DNA of 64,000 nt, from NCBI GenBank assembly GCA_026415435.1, contig JAOAHC010000037.1, positions 20,278-84,277 of the forward strand, written 5' to 3'. Position numbers and translations under genes: made by a program. The stretch comes from Clostridia bacterium (GTDB lineage: Bacteria; Bacillota; Clostridia; TANB77; CAG-465). The notes beneath the pieces are model-generated. The model had not been told where the DNA came from. It saw nothing but the letters and a program-made list of their open reading frames with translations, and did not search any database. Below, in pieces: positions 47,544-57,507 of the stretch (positions are counted from its first letter, which is position 1; every line of letters begins with the position of its first letter).

Positions 47544-47945
47544 TTACAAATTTATATCATAATTCCAAATACCAAGTTTACCTTTTGCCAATATTGGTTC
47601 ATCTAAAACTTGAATATCATCTAGTATCCATGCATATCTTCCAACAGAATATACACCGCATATAAACTCATTTTCACTTTTTCTAGTTTCGTTAATAAAT
47701 TCTTCACTCATATATATACAATCTTTTAAGTTGCATTTTGCTATTATATACCCGTACTTAAAATCCTCATTACTTAACAAACCAAGCAATCTATCAATAT
47801 TTGAGTAGTTTTTAGAAACCTTCTTTTGACTTGCATGTATGTATATTTCTCCTCTGTAGTTGGTTTTCCAACTTCTAGTTTCAATACATTTTACCTTTTC
47901 TTTTATTAAACTTGCCCATGGTTCTTGCAAACTTAAAACTTTCAT
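47544..47945 (-). CDS. ASCH domain protein
   Basis: 133 residues of the ASCH (PUA-like) fold. The opening SLQEPWASLIKEKVKCIETR is the family signature (W, K and E near the pocket), and GRYAWILDD, GKLGIWN mark the C-terminal strands. ASCH domains bind RNA, and a few are amidohydrolases. It is a single gene on its own ribosome site. Confidence 0.92.
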   Translation of the reverse strand: MKVLSLQEPWASLIKEKVKCIETRSWKTNYRGEIYIHASQKKVSKNYSNIDRLLGLLSNEDFKYGYIIAKCNLKDCIYMSEEFINETRKSENEFICGVYSVGRYAWILDDIQVLDEPILAKGKLGIWNYDINL

Positions 47946-48082
47946 TTTTATTACCTCTATTACATTAACTTCTTTATATTTTTATTTTATATTAGATTTC
48001 TTGATAATTATATCATTTAAGTTTTAAAAAACAAATAGAAATAAATAAAATCATTTATTTATTTCTATTATTTAATATATAA

Positions 48083-48805
48083 CTAAAATACGTATTCATT
48101 TTCTGGTTTATCTATCTTAACAATAGACGTTATATCTAAAAGTGCAGTTTCTTCTCCAGAATAAACTGTTTTATTTATAACTGCTTCTACTTGGTACCAA
48201 GAATTTTCTTCTAAATCACTTTGTTTTTCGTAACTACAAATATATCCAATTACTTGTGAATCAGCAGTGCAACATGACATATAAAGTCTACCCAAAACAA
48301 ATTTATCTGAGGCCAAGTTATTATCCTTATGTATAAAACCTGTAACTTTAATTTTTTTACCTATATAGTTTTCTACATTATATGAGATTTCACTTATAGT
48401 ATCCATATAGTTTTCATTTGTAACCTCAATATCTTTTTGTCCTTTATTATCATTCGCATTTCCAGTAGTGTTTAAAGATGTTTGAACTGAAGTTACATTT
48501 AAGCCTTTATTACCCACTGTTTCTGCGCTAAGTGAGCCATTACCTATAAAGAAAAGGAAAGTTATTGGTAATATGTATAATATATCAAAGATTCTCAAAG
48601 TATAGCTTTTTCTGTCTTTTGATTTTAATACATCTTTAATTTCAAAAACTAAAAGTACACACATTATACCTATAAAAATATAGAAATATATATTCATTTT
48701 AGGATTTAAAAATTTATTTAATTTCCCTGTAAGACATATAAATAAACTACCTAATATATATGAAAATATAATTAACTCTTTATATATTCTATTTAATTTT
48801 AACAT
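48083..48805 (-). CDS. TIGR03943/YcgQ-like membrane protein
   Basis: 240 residues: two or three N-terminal helices (about 10-32, 38-56, 68-90) and a soluble beta domain (about 120-240) with YMSCCTADSQVIGYI. TIGR03943 proteins sit next to DUF318 permeases, as this one does (15 bases after it). The pair is frequently associated with metal (zinc) regulons; transport substrate not established here. Confidence 0.85.
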   Translation of the reverse strand: MLKLNRIYKELIIFSYILGSLFICLTGKLNKFLNPKMNIYFYIFIGIMCVLLVFEIKDVLKSKDRKSYTLRIFDILYILPITFLFFIGNGSLSAETVGNKGLNVTSVQTSLNTTGNANDNKGQKDIEVTNENYMDTISEISYNVENYIGKKIKVTGFIHKDNNLASDKFVLGRLYMSCCTADSQVIGYICSYEKQSDLEENSWYQVEAVINKTVYSGEETALLDITSIVKIDKPENEYVF

Positions 48806-48820
48806 AATAATCCTCTCTAT

Positions 48821-49741
48821 CTATAATCTCACAAAATATGATATTAAAAATACTAATATAAATATTAGACCTATAATCTTAAATACAAGTTTTTTATCAT
48901 AACTTCTAAATAAAATCAACGTATTTTTTATATCTATCATAGGACCTAATAACAAGAAAGCTAGTATTGAGTTATTTGTTACTTGATTTATAAACGTCTT
49001 AGCTACAAATGAATCTGCTGTAGAACACAGAGAAATAACATAAGCAAACACCATAAACACAAGTATTTCTAATGATTTATTTGCATTAAGATCTAGTAAT
49101 ATACTTCTAGGTATAATTACTTGAATAACTGAAGCTATAAGAGCACCTATAATTAAAAACTTAGTAATGTCTAACAACTCTTCAGTAGTATGCTTAATAA
49201 TTCTATCTATTCTTTTTAAAAAATTATTACTTACACTATGTTCATGCGTATCCAAGTGACAACCACATGAACACTTTTTATAAAATGTACTACTATTTTT
49301 TTCTTTAAATATCTCATCTTTCTTTGTTAGTATACTTACTAAAATACCAACTAAAATAGCAATTAATATTCCAAGACCTGTACGATAAAATACCATACTA
49401 GGTATTTTCGCTCCAAACGAGTAAAATGTAGCTAAAATTACAACTGGATTTACTATTGGTGAAGCTATCATAAAAGTTATACCTACATTTAGAGGTATCC
49501 CCTTTTTTATAAGTCTTCTTGCCACAGGAATAACTGCACAATCGCATGAAGGTATAAAAAGTCCCATTAGTATACCTACTATTGAACCAAGTATAGGATT
49601 TTTAGGCATAATTTTTTTAAAAAAATCATCAGGAACAAATTCCTGTATTATAGCTGAAATAATAACACCTAACATTATAAAAGGGAAAGCCTCAAATATA
49701 ATTGATGTAAAGATTATTGATATATCACTTAATTTTGTCAT
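48821..49741 (-). CDS. DUF318-type permease (YcgR-like)
   Basis: 306 residues with about eight helices in two repeats; each has the conserved motif PSCDCAVIPVARRL or SLCSTADSFVAKTF. The central cytoplasmic loop carries a metal-binding-like CSCGCHLDTHEH cluster. It is downstream of a Fur-family regulator by 19 bases and upstream of the TIGR03943 gene, forming a three-gene operon likely for metal transport. Confidence 0.9.
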   Translation of the reverse strand: MTKLSDISIIFTSIIFEAFPFIMLGVIISAIIQEFVPDDFFKKIMPKNPILGSIVGILMGLFIPSCDCAVIPVARRLIKKGIPLNVGITFMIASPIVNPVVILATFYSFGAKIPSMVFYRTGLGILIAILVGILVSILTKKDEIFKEKNSSTFYKKCSCGCHLDTHEHSVSNNFLKRIDRIIKHTTEELLDITKFLIIGALIASVIQVIIPRSILLDLNANKSLEILVFMVFAYVISLCSTADSFVAKTFINQVTNNSILAFLLLGPMIDIKNTLILFRSYDKKLVFKIIGLIFILVFLISYFVRL

Positions 49742-49760
49742 ATAACTTTCTATACCTCAC

Positions 49761-50165
49761 TTATACGCATTCTTTGCAGTATCCACTTATACTAATACTA
49801 TGTTCTTTTATAGTGAAAACATTTTCTTCTTGTATTCTTCTTACATAGCTTTCTATTGGGCAAATATCAAGTACTATTTGTTTCTTACATTTAATACATG
49901 TCATTTTGTGTCCATGTTCTTCACTTTTATTAATTATATAAGTTGATACACCATCATTTGAAAATATTTTTAATACTTTTCTTTCATTTACAAGTACATC
50001 TAAATTTCTATATATTGTAGATAGAACTAAATCTAAATTATATTTTGATTTAATTTCTAGACATATTGTCTCAACATTTACAGGCTCAGTTGTATTTTCT
50101 AATATTTCTGTTATATATTTTCTTTGCTTTGTTAATTTCTTAAATCTTATATTAGATTTCTCCAT
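49761..50165 (-). CDS. Fur family metal-responsive regulator
   Basis: 134 residues. A winged-helix N-terminus is followed by the metal-binding region EEHGHKMTCIKCKK and a second C-x2-C in GYCKECV, the structural zinc site of Fur/Zur/PerR proteins. It lacks obvious PerR hallmark features that I can verify, and the operon context (permease, TIGR03943) fits a Zur-type regulator. AGGAGG precedes the ATG. It heads the operon. Confidence 0.88.
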   Translation of the reverse strand: MEKSNIRFKKLTKQRKYITEILENTTEPVNVETICLEIKSKYNLDLVLSTIYRNLDVLVNERKVLKIFSNDGVSTYIINKSEEHGHKMTCIKCKKQIVLDICPIESYVRRIQEENVFTIKEHSISISGYCKECV

Positions 50166-50424
50166 ATTTTATACCTCCTATTTGCGAATCAATTGCATTT
50201 AACATATTATATCATAAAAATAATTAATTTCAATACTTAACTAATATTAATGAGCATAACATTTTTCAACTTTCGTATAAAATATTCATAATATATTACA
50301 TATTAAAAATTTTATCTATTTGAGTGAATTTATAATATTTTTTGTTGTTTTTATATTCAAATTGTTGTATAATGTATATATTGTGTATGCGATAAATCTA
50401 TGCTAAAAAGTGGAGGGTAATTTA

Positions 50425-51567
50425 ATGAATAGTACAAATGAACTTAATACAGTAGAAAATAATAATGATAATTTTAATGAGAATTCTTCTATGAGAAGAA
50501 GACAAATTAACAAAATAAATAAAAGAAGTAAGATGAAAAAAATATTAATAATACTTTTAACACCAGTTGTTATCCTTATATTATCCGTTCTTACTCTATT
50601 ATATGGACCATGGAATGGTTTTAGAGATTGGGTAATTACTTCTGCAATGACCACTATGAATCACCAATATTTTGCCACTTGGTTTTATGATGAAAAAACA
50701 ATACAAGATGCATTAGACAGAAACAAAGTAATTGAAACTAGTGCAAATACAGATTCTTCTTTAATAGCCCTGCAAAATACAGATACAGGCAAAAATTCAA
50801 GCAATATAAAGCAAGAAGTAGTATATAAAAACAAATATGAAAGGGAAATATTAGAAAAAGACAACGAGAATGATTCATATAAAATGATAAACATTGAAGG
50901 AAAAGGCTATAAAGGATATCTAGTTGCTATCTATGATCCTTCAAAGTTACAAACAGTTGTTACAAAAAAATTAGATAGATATGGCCAATATTTAGTTGAT
51001 ATGGCAAAAGAGCATGACGCTGTACTTGCTATTAACGGCGGTGGCTTCTATGATCCAGATTTCAGTAGTACTGGTGGTAGCCCATTAGGTATAACGTTCT
51101 CTAACGGTAAAGTTATAACTCAAAATGCTTACTCAGGTCCTGGTGGATTAATAGGATTTGACACTGACAACAAGCTAATACTTGGTAAATATACAATAAA
51201 TGAAGCTAAAAAAGCAAATATACGTGACGCTGTTACTTTCGGGCCATTTTTAATAGTAAATGGTGTTCCTTCAAAAGTTTTAGGAAATGGCGGTTGGGGT
51301 ACTGCTCCAAGAAGTGCTATTGGCCAAAGACAAGATGGAATCGTTCTACTTTTAGTAGTAGATGGTAGGTCAGTAAAATATCCAGGTGCTGACATGGATG
51401 ATCTAATCGAAGTAATGCAAAGATACGGTGCATATAACGCAGCTAATTTAGATGGTGGAACATCAAGTGTTCTAGTTGTAAATAACAAAATTGTAAATGA
51501 TCCTATTGATAGTACAGGTGCACATCAAACAAGACCAATTGCAACAGGATTCATACTTACAAAATAA
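50425..51567 (+). CDS. Phosphodiester glycosidase family protein (NAGPA-like)
   Basis: 380 residues: an N-terminal membrane anchor (about 42-62) and an extracytoplasmic NAGPA domain with AINGGGFYDP, GFDTDNKLILG and NLDGGTSSVLVV. The family was named after the enzyme that uncovers mannose-6-phosphate; bacterial members act on exopolysaccharide or cell-surface glycans. The start at 50425 has GGAGG about 9 bases upstream; an earlier GTG overlaps that site. A perfect terminator follows. Confidence 0.9.
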   Translation: MNSTNELNTVENNNDNFNENSSMRRRQINKINKRSKMKKILIILLTPVVILILSVLTLLYGPWNGFRDWVITSAMTTMNHQYFATWFYDEKTIQDALDRNKVIETSANTDSSLIALQNTDTGKNSSNIKQEVVYKNKYEREILEKDNENDSYKMINIEGKGYKGYLVAIYDPSKLQTVVTKKLDRYGQYLVDMAKEHDAVLAINGGGFYDPDFSSTGGSPLGITFSNGKVITQNAYSGPGGLIGFDTDNKLILGKYTINEAKKANIRDAVTFGPFLIVNGVPSKVLGNGGWGTAPRSAIGQRQDGIVLLLVVDGRSVKYPGADMDDLIEVMQRYGAYNAANLDGGTSSVLVVNNKIVNDPIDSTGAHQTRPIATGFILTK

Positions 51568-51579
51568 AGGTATATAAAA

Positions 51580-51617
51580 ATAATGATATTCAAAATTTGA
51601 ATATCATTATTTTTTTA
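51580..51617. terminator. Bidirectional terminator
   Basis: A perfect palindrome (arms ATAATGATATTCAAA / TTTGAATATCATTAT) is followed by T7, between convergent genes. Confidence 0.9.
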
Positions 51618-51626
51618 CTATCAGTC

Positions 51627-52898
51627 TCAATCCCTAAAAAGAAGTTGAGCTATTACTTTAGACGGGGATAAAAGAATCTCAGCTGATTTTGTATTAGTTG
51701 GATGATTTAGGAACTCTCGCAACTCCTCATTGTCTTTTGCATACGTGGCACATTCTATCTTTTCTGCATACTGTGCGTTAAGTTGCTCATGACCCAGTAT
51801 AGGATATGCTAAACATTTTGCACCACTCACATAACAAAATTCTGCAAGTGTACTTCCACCCGGTTTTCCAATTACTAATCCAGAACCTAATATAAGTTTG
51901 TGAATTTCAAATATAGATAAATATTGTAATACAATTATTTTTTTATTTCCACAATAATTTTTTGATAATTCTTCTACAGTTTTATACCATCTTGGATTGT
52001 CACCACAAACTATAATGATTGGTCCTTCATTGTAATTCCTCATTACAAATTTAACGTTTTCTTCTCTTCCACCGTATCCTATTCCCATACCTCCTCCTAT
52101 AAACCAGGTAAGTACATCTGATATTTTGGACATTACTTTACGTTGCTCTACATGCTCCATCATATTTGGAACAAAGCCTATTTTAGAAAATCCAGTATTT
52201 TTGTGATACGAATATCTTTTACATGCATCATCTATTGTATCTTTGTTTACAACAAAATGAGTCATATCTCTTGTATCATGCAATAGATTTATTCCCATTC
52301 CAACTGAAGAACAATCAGGAAGTAGAACAGCCATTTTTTCTATTCTATCTCTAATCCTACTAGCTAGTACGTTTGGAAATAGAAAAGTTGAAATTGCTCT
52401 TACTCTTTTTCCCTTTACAAATTTAAAGAAAAATTCCAGATTAAGATACTTGAAGATTTTCAGCAGCCCATCTTTGCACTCATCGCCAACATGTTCAGTG
52501 GTGCTTAGGAACAAATCTTGTTTATTCCTTGAAACATGTAACCAAAGCGAACAAACTATTTTAGCAATTTCAGGAGATGCCATTTCTAACAAATCCACAA
52601 TCATTACATTCTTACCCATTTTTTCAAACTCTAAAGCAAGACTTAAACTTGGTGAAAAATGTCCGTGTCCACACCAACCTGTGAATATAATGACAATGTC
52701 TTGAACAGAAATGTTTTTTAGCTGTTCCCTTCTACAAAATACATATTTTTCGTATAATCGTCTAAAAGAAATGTTTATTGAACCAGGATCAAGATTTATT
52801 CCTGTGTGAAACCGTATATCATTTGAAATGTCCACACTCCTTGAATAATAATAATTAGGATCAAATAGATCTCTTTCACCTTTTGGTAGGATTAACAT
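51627..52898 (-). CDS. MurG/UgtP-like glycosyltransferase (GT28 fold)
   Basis: 423 residues of the GT-B fold. A Rossmann-like N-terminal half opens with GWCGHGHFSPS, and the C-terminal half has GGGMGIGYGGREENV, SGLVIGKPGGSTLAE and LGHEQLNAQYAE, the sugar-nucleotide motifs of MurG, diacylglycerol glucosyltransferases and relatives. Acceptor unknown; lipid glycosylation is the commonest role of this group. A single gene; GGAGG precedes the ATG. Confidence 0.9.
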   Translation of the reverse strand: MLILPKGERDLFDPNYYYSRSVDISNDIRFHTGINLDPGSINISFRRLYEKYVFCRREQLKNISVQDIVIIFTGWCGHGHFSPSLSLALEFEKMGKNVMIVDLLEMASPEIAKIVCSLWLHVSRNKQDLFLSTTEHVGDECKDGLLKIFKYLNLEFFFKFVKGKRVRAISTFLFPNVLASRIRDRIEKMAVLLPDCSSVGMGINLLHDTRDMTHFVVNKDTIDDACKRYSYHKNTGFSKIGFVPNMMEHVEQRKVMSKISDVLTWFIGGGMGIGYGGREENVKFVMRNYNEGPIIIVCGDNPRWYKTVEELSKNYCGNKKIIVLQYLSIFEIHKLILGSGLVIGKPGGSTLAEFCYVSGAKCLAYPILGHEQLNAQYAEKIECATYAKDNEELREFLNHPTNTKSAEILLSPSKVIAQLLFRD

Positions 52899-53053
52899 TA
52901 AAATACACCTCCAAATTTATTTTTTTGGTTCAAACTAATTGTTGAAAATATTATATACCAAAAACATGCATTTGTCAAATTACAATTTTACATAAGTTTA
53001 TGTGACTAGAACTTTTATTTTTAACTAGCATATTATGTCTTAGGAGGTATTTG

Positions 53054-53752
53054 ATGATGACAAAAATTATAAATATAAAAGCTAGTATTTTAGAAAAGCA
53101 AATAAAGAAGATATTTAAACATGACGAAGTAATAGTTTTGAAACTCGAAATTAACTATCCTCATATTGCTTTGAACAAAAATTCACTTGCTCAGCTAAGA
53201 ATAAATTCTAGTTTTAATGATATAGCAAAAAAATATTATGATCATAGTATGAAGACTTTAGTGCCAAGTGCCACTCAAGATTACGTGATGTCTATTAAAG
53301 ACGGATTTCCTTTCAATCCATATGAAGTATTAATGAATTATACAGTGACTCTTAATTCAAGTTGCACACTTAGTACATATTTTGATCAATATAACTATAC
53401 AGGAGGAGCTCATGGAAATACTCTAAGAATCTCAAAAACATTTAGTTTAAACACTGGAAATATTATTAAATTAAAAGACTTTTTTAAAAACAAGAAAAAC
53501 TATAAGGAATTTATAATATCGTTATTACAGGATCAAGCATCTAAAAATTTAGTTAAAAATCCTGGTATATACTTTGAAAACTATAAAGAACTGATTGAAA
53601 AAAACTTTAAAGAAGAAAACTTCTACCTTACTCCAAATACAATTAATTTTTACTTTCAACAATATGATATAGCACCATATTCTACAGGAATAGTAGTATT
53701 TGAAATACCATATAGTGATCTAAAAATTTCTAAACCAACTTGTTTTAAATAG
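53054..53752 (+). CDS. DUF4163/DUF3298 domain protein without signal peptide
   Basis: 232 residues. The N-terminal DUF4163-like part contains YNYTGGAHGNT and the C-terminal DUF3298-like part contains NFYFQQYDIAPYSTGIVVFE, the domain pair found in RsiV-type and PdaC-type extracytoplasmic proteins. Here neither a signal peptide nor a membrane helix is seen, so the protein appears cytosolic or is exported another way. An AGGAGG site is 6 bases from the ATG at 53054. Function unknown. Confidence 0.85.
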   Translation: MMTKIINIKASILEKQIKKIFKHDEVIVLKLEINYPHIALNKNSLAQLRINSSFNDIAKKYYDHSMKTLVPSATQDYVMSIKDGFPFNPYEVLMNYTVTLNSSCTLSTYFDQYNYTGGAHGNTLRISKTFSLNTGNIIKLKDFFKNKKNYKEFIISLLQDQASKNLVKNPGIYFENYKELIEKNFKEENFYLTPNTINFYFQQYDIAPYSTGIVVFEIPYSDLKISKPTCFK

Positions 53753-53848
53753 AAACAATTGAATTCATAGAGTTTTTATGATATAATGATTACATAATTT
53801 CAAAAGATTAATAATATAACTATATTAAAAATACAGGAGGGTATACTA

Positions 53849-54061
53849 ATGACATATTCTGATTCATTTATTGAGTTAGTTAAAAAGACTTTTCCTATGG
53901 ATTATGAACTACTAGGGTTTGTACAAACTGGTGATGATGCAAGCGCTTATATTAAACTAAGAGGGTATTGCTCGGAAAATATACCTGGAGCAAGTGAAGT
54001 GTTTAGACAAGTGTCTGAAATGTATTGCAAAGGTAAAAAGAAAACAAAAAGTAGAAGATAA
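53849..54061 (+). CDS. Small protein of unknown function
   Basis: 70 residues, soluble, with a basic tail (KGKKKTKSRR). An excellent GGAGGG site precedes the ATG and a terminator follows directly (54071-54102), so it is a real monocistronic or two-gene unit with the DUF3298 gene about 96 bases upstream. No family recognised; the Cys-rich stretch (SAYIKLRGYCSENIPGA) and basic tail could suit RNA or nucleic-acid binding, which is speculative. Confidence 0.65.
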   Translation: MTYSDSFIELVKKTFPMDYELLGFVQTGDDASAYIKLRGYCSENIPGASEVFRQVSEMYCKGKKKTKSRR

Positions 54062-54070
54062 TATTTTAAA

Positions 54071-54104
54071 ACAACCGTTAATATAGATATATTAACGGTT
54101 GTTA
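54071..54104. terminator. Terminator
   Basis: A perfect stem ACAACCGTTAATATA/TATATTAACGGTTGT with a short loop follows the small gene. Confidence 0.8.
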
Positions 54105-54151
54105 GTTTCACTATTATTTTTATATTATATTTATAAATATTTAATATTTAA

Positions 54152-54547
54152 TTATATTTTATCAATAACAAGCTCTTTATACCCTGTACTCTCATCCATT
54201 TGTCTTGTATAAACATATGAATCAAGTTCTAGTATGACAATCTCAGCTGTTGTATTGATCAAACATCCCTCTTTTAAATGACCTCCATAAACTTTTAGTT
54301 CTTCATCAGCAACAGAAATATGAATATGTGAACCTTCTAAAGATAATGTACCCATAATAGATACAATCTCTAATTTTTGTTTTAAGGTAGTACAATTAAT
54401 ACCACTAGCATCACGAATCACAACTTCATATAAGCAACCAACAGCTGATATAATGGCTCCTGATTTTATATTATTATCTTTGATATATTTGTCTAACTCA
54501 ATTTTTAAATCTTGTCCTTTTTTTAATCTAAATGAGTGTTCTTTCAT
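54152..54547 (-). CDS. PPC/DUF296 family protein
   Basis: 131 residues of the plant-and-prokaryote-conserved (PPC, DUF296) fold. The signature GSHIHISVADEELKVYGGHL has the His/Asp cluster of the trimeric family. In plants the domain joins AT-hook DNA binding; the bacterial stand-alone protein has no established activity. I start at 54547, with GGAG 9 bases upstream. Confidence 0.9.
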   Translation of the reverse strand: MKEHSFRLKKGQDLKIELDKYIKDNNIKSGAIISAVGCLYEVVIRDASGINCTTLKQKLEIVSIMGTLSLEGSHIHISVADEELKVYGGHLKEGCLINTTAEIVILELDSYVYTRQMDESTGYKELVIDKI

Positions 54548-54630
54548 ATCTTTCATCTCCATATTTTATTTTTAATATATTATAAGTATTTCCCAAAATT
54601 TAAAATATACTTCTAAAATCTTATAGTGTA

Positions 54631-55215
54631 CTATAAGTTACAAATTTCCATAATTTCTTTTATACTCTCTAATATTATTACTGATTCATTTATTCCATCT
54701 TCACCACTTATATGACCTTGATTATGTACTACTATTGTTTTAGCTCCTAATTTATGCCTAAATTCTTTTTCATTATTAATTGATACATAATAATCATCAT
54801 CTGATAAAATTGCAGTAATGTTATTCGCAAATTCTTTTACTTTGGCAAAGTTTATAGGCGTATTTATCCATTCATAAGCTATTTTATTACTCTCATCATC
54901 CATTTTATCTGGAATCAAATCAAGCCATGGTGCAACAAATAATATCCCACCAATTTTTTTAATCTCTTTTGTTTCTAAATATCTCATTATAGTTTGACAA
55001 CCTATACTATGTCCTATAAAATAAGTCTTTTCATCTAGATCAGTAACAATACTATCAACTTTAGATACCCATTCATTAATCTTAGGAGTATCAGTATTTG
55101 GAATCTCCTGAATAATAAATTCAACATTATATTTTAATAATTCTTTACCTAGCCATTGATACCAACCATCTTCAATTCTTCCACTCCAGCTGTATATTAA
55201 ATACAATTTTTTCAT
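54631..55215 (-). CDS. Serine alpha/beta-hydrolase (RBBP9/YdeN-like)
   Basis: 194 residues. The nucleophile elbow GHSIG (Ser near 70), the Asp in LSDDDYYV and the His in NQGHIS form a plausible triad. Length and order match the RBBP9/YdeN single-domain serine hydrolases. It lies immediately after the 2TM gene and ends the operon mazG-like, nuclease-helicase, 2TM, hydrolase. Substrate unknown. Confidence 0.9.
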   Translation of the reverse strand: MKKLYLIYSWSGRIEDGWYQWLGKELLKYNVEFIIQEIPNTDTPKINEWVSKVDSIVTDLDEKTYFIGHSIGCQTIMRYLETKEIKKIGGILFVAPWLDLIPDKMDDESNKIAYEWINTPINFAKVKEFANNITAILSDDDYYVSINNEKEFRHKLGAKTIVVHNQGHISGEDGINESVIILESIKEIMEICNL

Positions 55216-55497
55216 CTAAACGTTTACCTCTTTTTTACTTTTATTTTTTATCCATAATTTCTTTATAATTGTTATAGATTGTGTAGATAATATAAATACA
55301 ATTACCGGAACTAAGCAATTTAGAAATATATTTCCATCTTTATTTACAAATATTGAAAATATGATAACTACAATATATGTAAATACTGCTATTAAAACTT
55401 TTCTTAGAATACTACCTTCCCACTCTTTGTTAAGTTCCACTCTTTTGTTGCGTTCTTTTATTTTATTAATTTCAAATTCTAATTCTCTTAATTCCAT
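55216..55497 (-). CDS. Small two-helix membrane protein
   Basis: 93 residues: a charged coiled-coil-like N-terminus (about 1-30), then two membrane helices (about 32-53, 57-78) and a basic tail. No family recognised. It is third in the operon, 41 bases after the helicase, and its stop abuts the hydrolase start. A small membrane effector is a possible role in a defence operon, by analogy only. Confidence 0.6.
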   Translation of the reverse strand: MELRELEFEINKIKERNKRVELNKEWEGSILRKVLIAVFTYIVVIIFSIFVNKDGNIFLNCLVPVIVFILSTQSITIIKKLWIKNKSKKEVNV

Positions 55498-55538
55498 TTT
55501 TAATACTCTTATTTATTGTTAAGTTTCTATAAATATCT

Positions 55539-57497
55539 TTATACTGTATAACCAGTATTTTCTTCTGCAACACTTGAATATCCATTATCACTTATTTCAC
55601 CAAAATCATATAAAAATTCTTTCTTATTTTCAACTCTACTTTTTAGATACACTGACAATTGCTTATCCTCACAATATACATAGCATCCTTTTTGTCCTCT
55701 TGTAAGTAATGTTCTGTATGTATTTTTTATTATTTCATCAGCTAATTTTAATGCTCTTTGTGGATCTTCTTTATACATCTTTTTTATTCCCTTTAAAGAA
55801 TTATCTGTATTAGCTCTCTGTGTATAATCAGTTAGTATATTCCCATTTTCATATCTTAAATCTTTTCCTATTATTACACCAACATAATCAAATTCTAATC
55901 CTTGAGATGTATGTATACATCCAACTTCATTAACAGATTCTCTATCAATTGCCCAAGTTGAGGAATTACCTAGATTCCAACTCATATTAAAATCGTATTT
56001 TGGTATTTTTATATCATATATATTACTATCATTTTTCCCTTCAGATATCCAATTCCAACAATATCCTGCAACTATTCTAGCCTTATTATTTATCCCATTT
56101 TTTTCATTGATTTTATTTCTTAGTTCGTTTGGATCATCTAATACTTCTATATGATAATCAATATCATATTCTTCGTTTGCCGTTTTCCTTATTTTTAAAA
56201 CATCATCTAACCAAGCTAGATATCCATTTGATCCATTGCATCTAAATTGTGATTCTAGTCTCATTATACTTACTTCTGCATTATACTTACTTGCAAACTT
56301 TTTAATTTCATCTATGCTACCTATATCATGAATATCTATTTTCTGAAATTCATCTATAAAAAATATACTAAATTTTGATGCATTTATTATTTCTTTTATT
56401 TGATTTTCTCCTAGATTTTTAAACATACCAGATTTGGCATTTAATCTATGTGCCTCGTCTACTATTAGAATATCAAATTCATTTTCTTTTGATTCATGAA
56501 ATATTCCCGAACCTTTAAACAAATTATTTATTTGAAATTGAGTTAATTTACCTTTTTTTAACTTGTTACAGTATACTGCTCTTGGAGCAGCGTTTTTTGT
56601 AACATAAAAACAATTCTTACCTTCATTTAATAGATCTGTAAGTAAGTTTATTGCAAGTACTGATTTTCCTGTTCCTGGCCCTCCATCGACTATTAAGACT
56701 TTCTTTTTATTTTCTTCATATGATGATTTTGCTAGTTTTTTTGCTTCTTCATAAACTACTTTTTGTTCATCAATCATTATAAATTCTTGATTGCCTTCTA
56801 ACATACTTTTAATAGAATCCTGTAATGCTTTAGAGGGTCGAATTTTACCTTTATCTATTGAATATAAAGTATTTTTATTATCTCCATATTTAATATATTT
56901 TGATATAAAATTGGCTAATTTTCTTGCATCTCCACTAATAAATACTGGTGCCTTCTCTATATAGTTATTATATATTTGATTTGTAAGTGGGTCTGGATTC
57001 CTTTTTTTATAATTATGTAAGTATGCACATGGAAATAGCAATATCTTATTATCCTGTACACTCGAATTATAGTCTTTTATCATGGTTGAATACGACCATA
57101 CTTGATATGAAGGATGAGTTACTTTTCTGATTGAATTGCCTGTATATGTTTCTACTATTGCATCTTCGTTTTGAACAATATTTAAACTTTCCCATTGCTT
57201 TAGCTCAATAATTATTGCTGTCTGATTTCTCTTTTCATCTTCCCCAGTAATCATAAAATCTATCCTATTTGAGGTGTTTGGTATCTTATATTCTATTGCT
57301 ATTCCACAATTATCTGGAATAGTTTGAAAGTCTAATACATTCTTCATATATTGCATTGAATTTCTCCAAGATAACATTTCATTTCTTGTGGTGTTTCTTC
57401 CATATTTTTCTTGATATATACTATAAATTTTTTCTACTATAACATCGTCAGTTACATCATTTATAAAATCTAATTTTTTTGCTTCATATACTATCAT
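55539..57497 (-). CDS. DUF2075 nuclease-helicase fusion
   Basis: 652 residues. The N-terminal domain carries the PD-(D/E)xK nuclease signature, Asp80 in NRIDFMI and IIELKQW (Glu98, Lys100). The helicase part follows with Walker A GGPGTGKS at 272-279, DEAHRL, QGLEFDYVGV and the C-terminal LLTRGQKGCYVY motif, all typical of DUF2075 (SF1-like ATPases). It follows the MazG-like gene by 10 bases and precedes two small genes. DUF2075 proteins are frequent in phage-defence islands, so this is the core of a candidate defence operon. Confidence 0.88.
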   Translation of the reverse strand: MIVYEAKKLDFINDVTDDVIVEKIYSIYQEKYGRNTTRNEMLSWRNSMQYMKNVLDFQTIPDNCGIAIEYKIPNTSNRIDFMITGEDEKRNQTAIIIELKQWESLNIVQNEDAIVETYTGNSIRKVTHPSYQVWSYSTMIKDYNSSVQDNKILLFPCAYLHNYKKRNPDPLTNQIYNNYIEKAPVFISGDARKLANFISKYIKYGDNKNTLYSIDKGKIRPSKALQDSIKSMLEGNQEFIMIDEQKVVYEEAKKLAKSSYEENKKKVLIVDGGPGTGKSVLAINLLTDLLNEGKNCFYVTKNAAPRAVYCNKLKKGKLTQFQINNLFKGSGIFHESKENEFDILIVDEAHRLNAKSGMFKNLGENQIKEIINASKFSIFFIDEFQKIDIHDIGSIDEIKKFASKYNAEVSIMRLESQFRCNGSNGYLAWLDDVLKIRKTANEEYDIDYHIEVLDDPNELRNKINEKNGINNKARIVAGYCWNWISEGKNDSNIYDIKIPKYDFNMSWNLGNSSTWAIDRESVNEVGCIHTSQGLEFDYVGVIIGKDLRYENGNILTDYTQRANTDNSLKGIKKMYKEDPQRALKLADEIIKNTYRTLLTRGQKGCYVYCEDKQLSVYLKSRVENKKEFLYDFGEISDNGYSSVAEENTGYTV

Positions 57498-57507
57498 TAA
57501 AAACCCC

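Noticed and set aside
50340..50373. Promoter before the NAGPA-like gene
   Set aside because: TATAAT is present but the best -35 match is 20 bases away; spacing is too long to claim.
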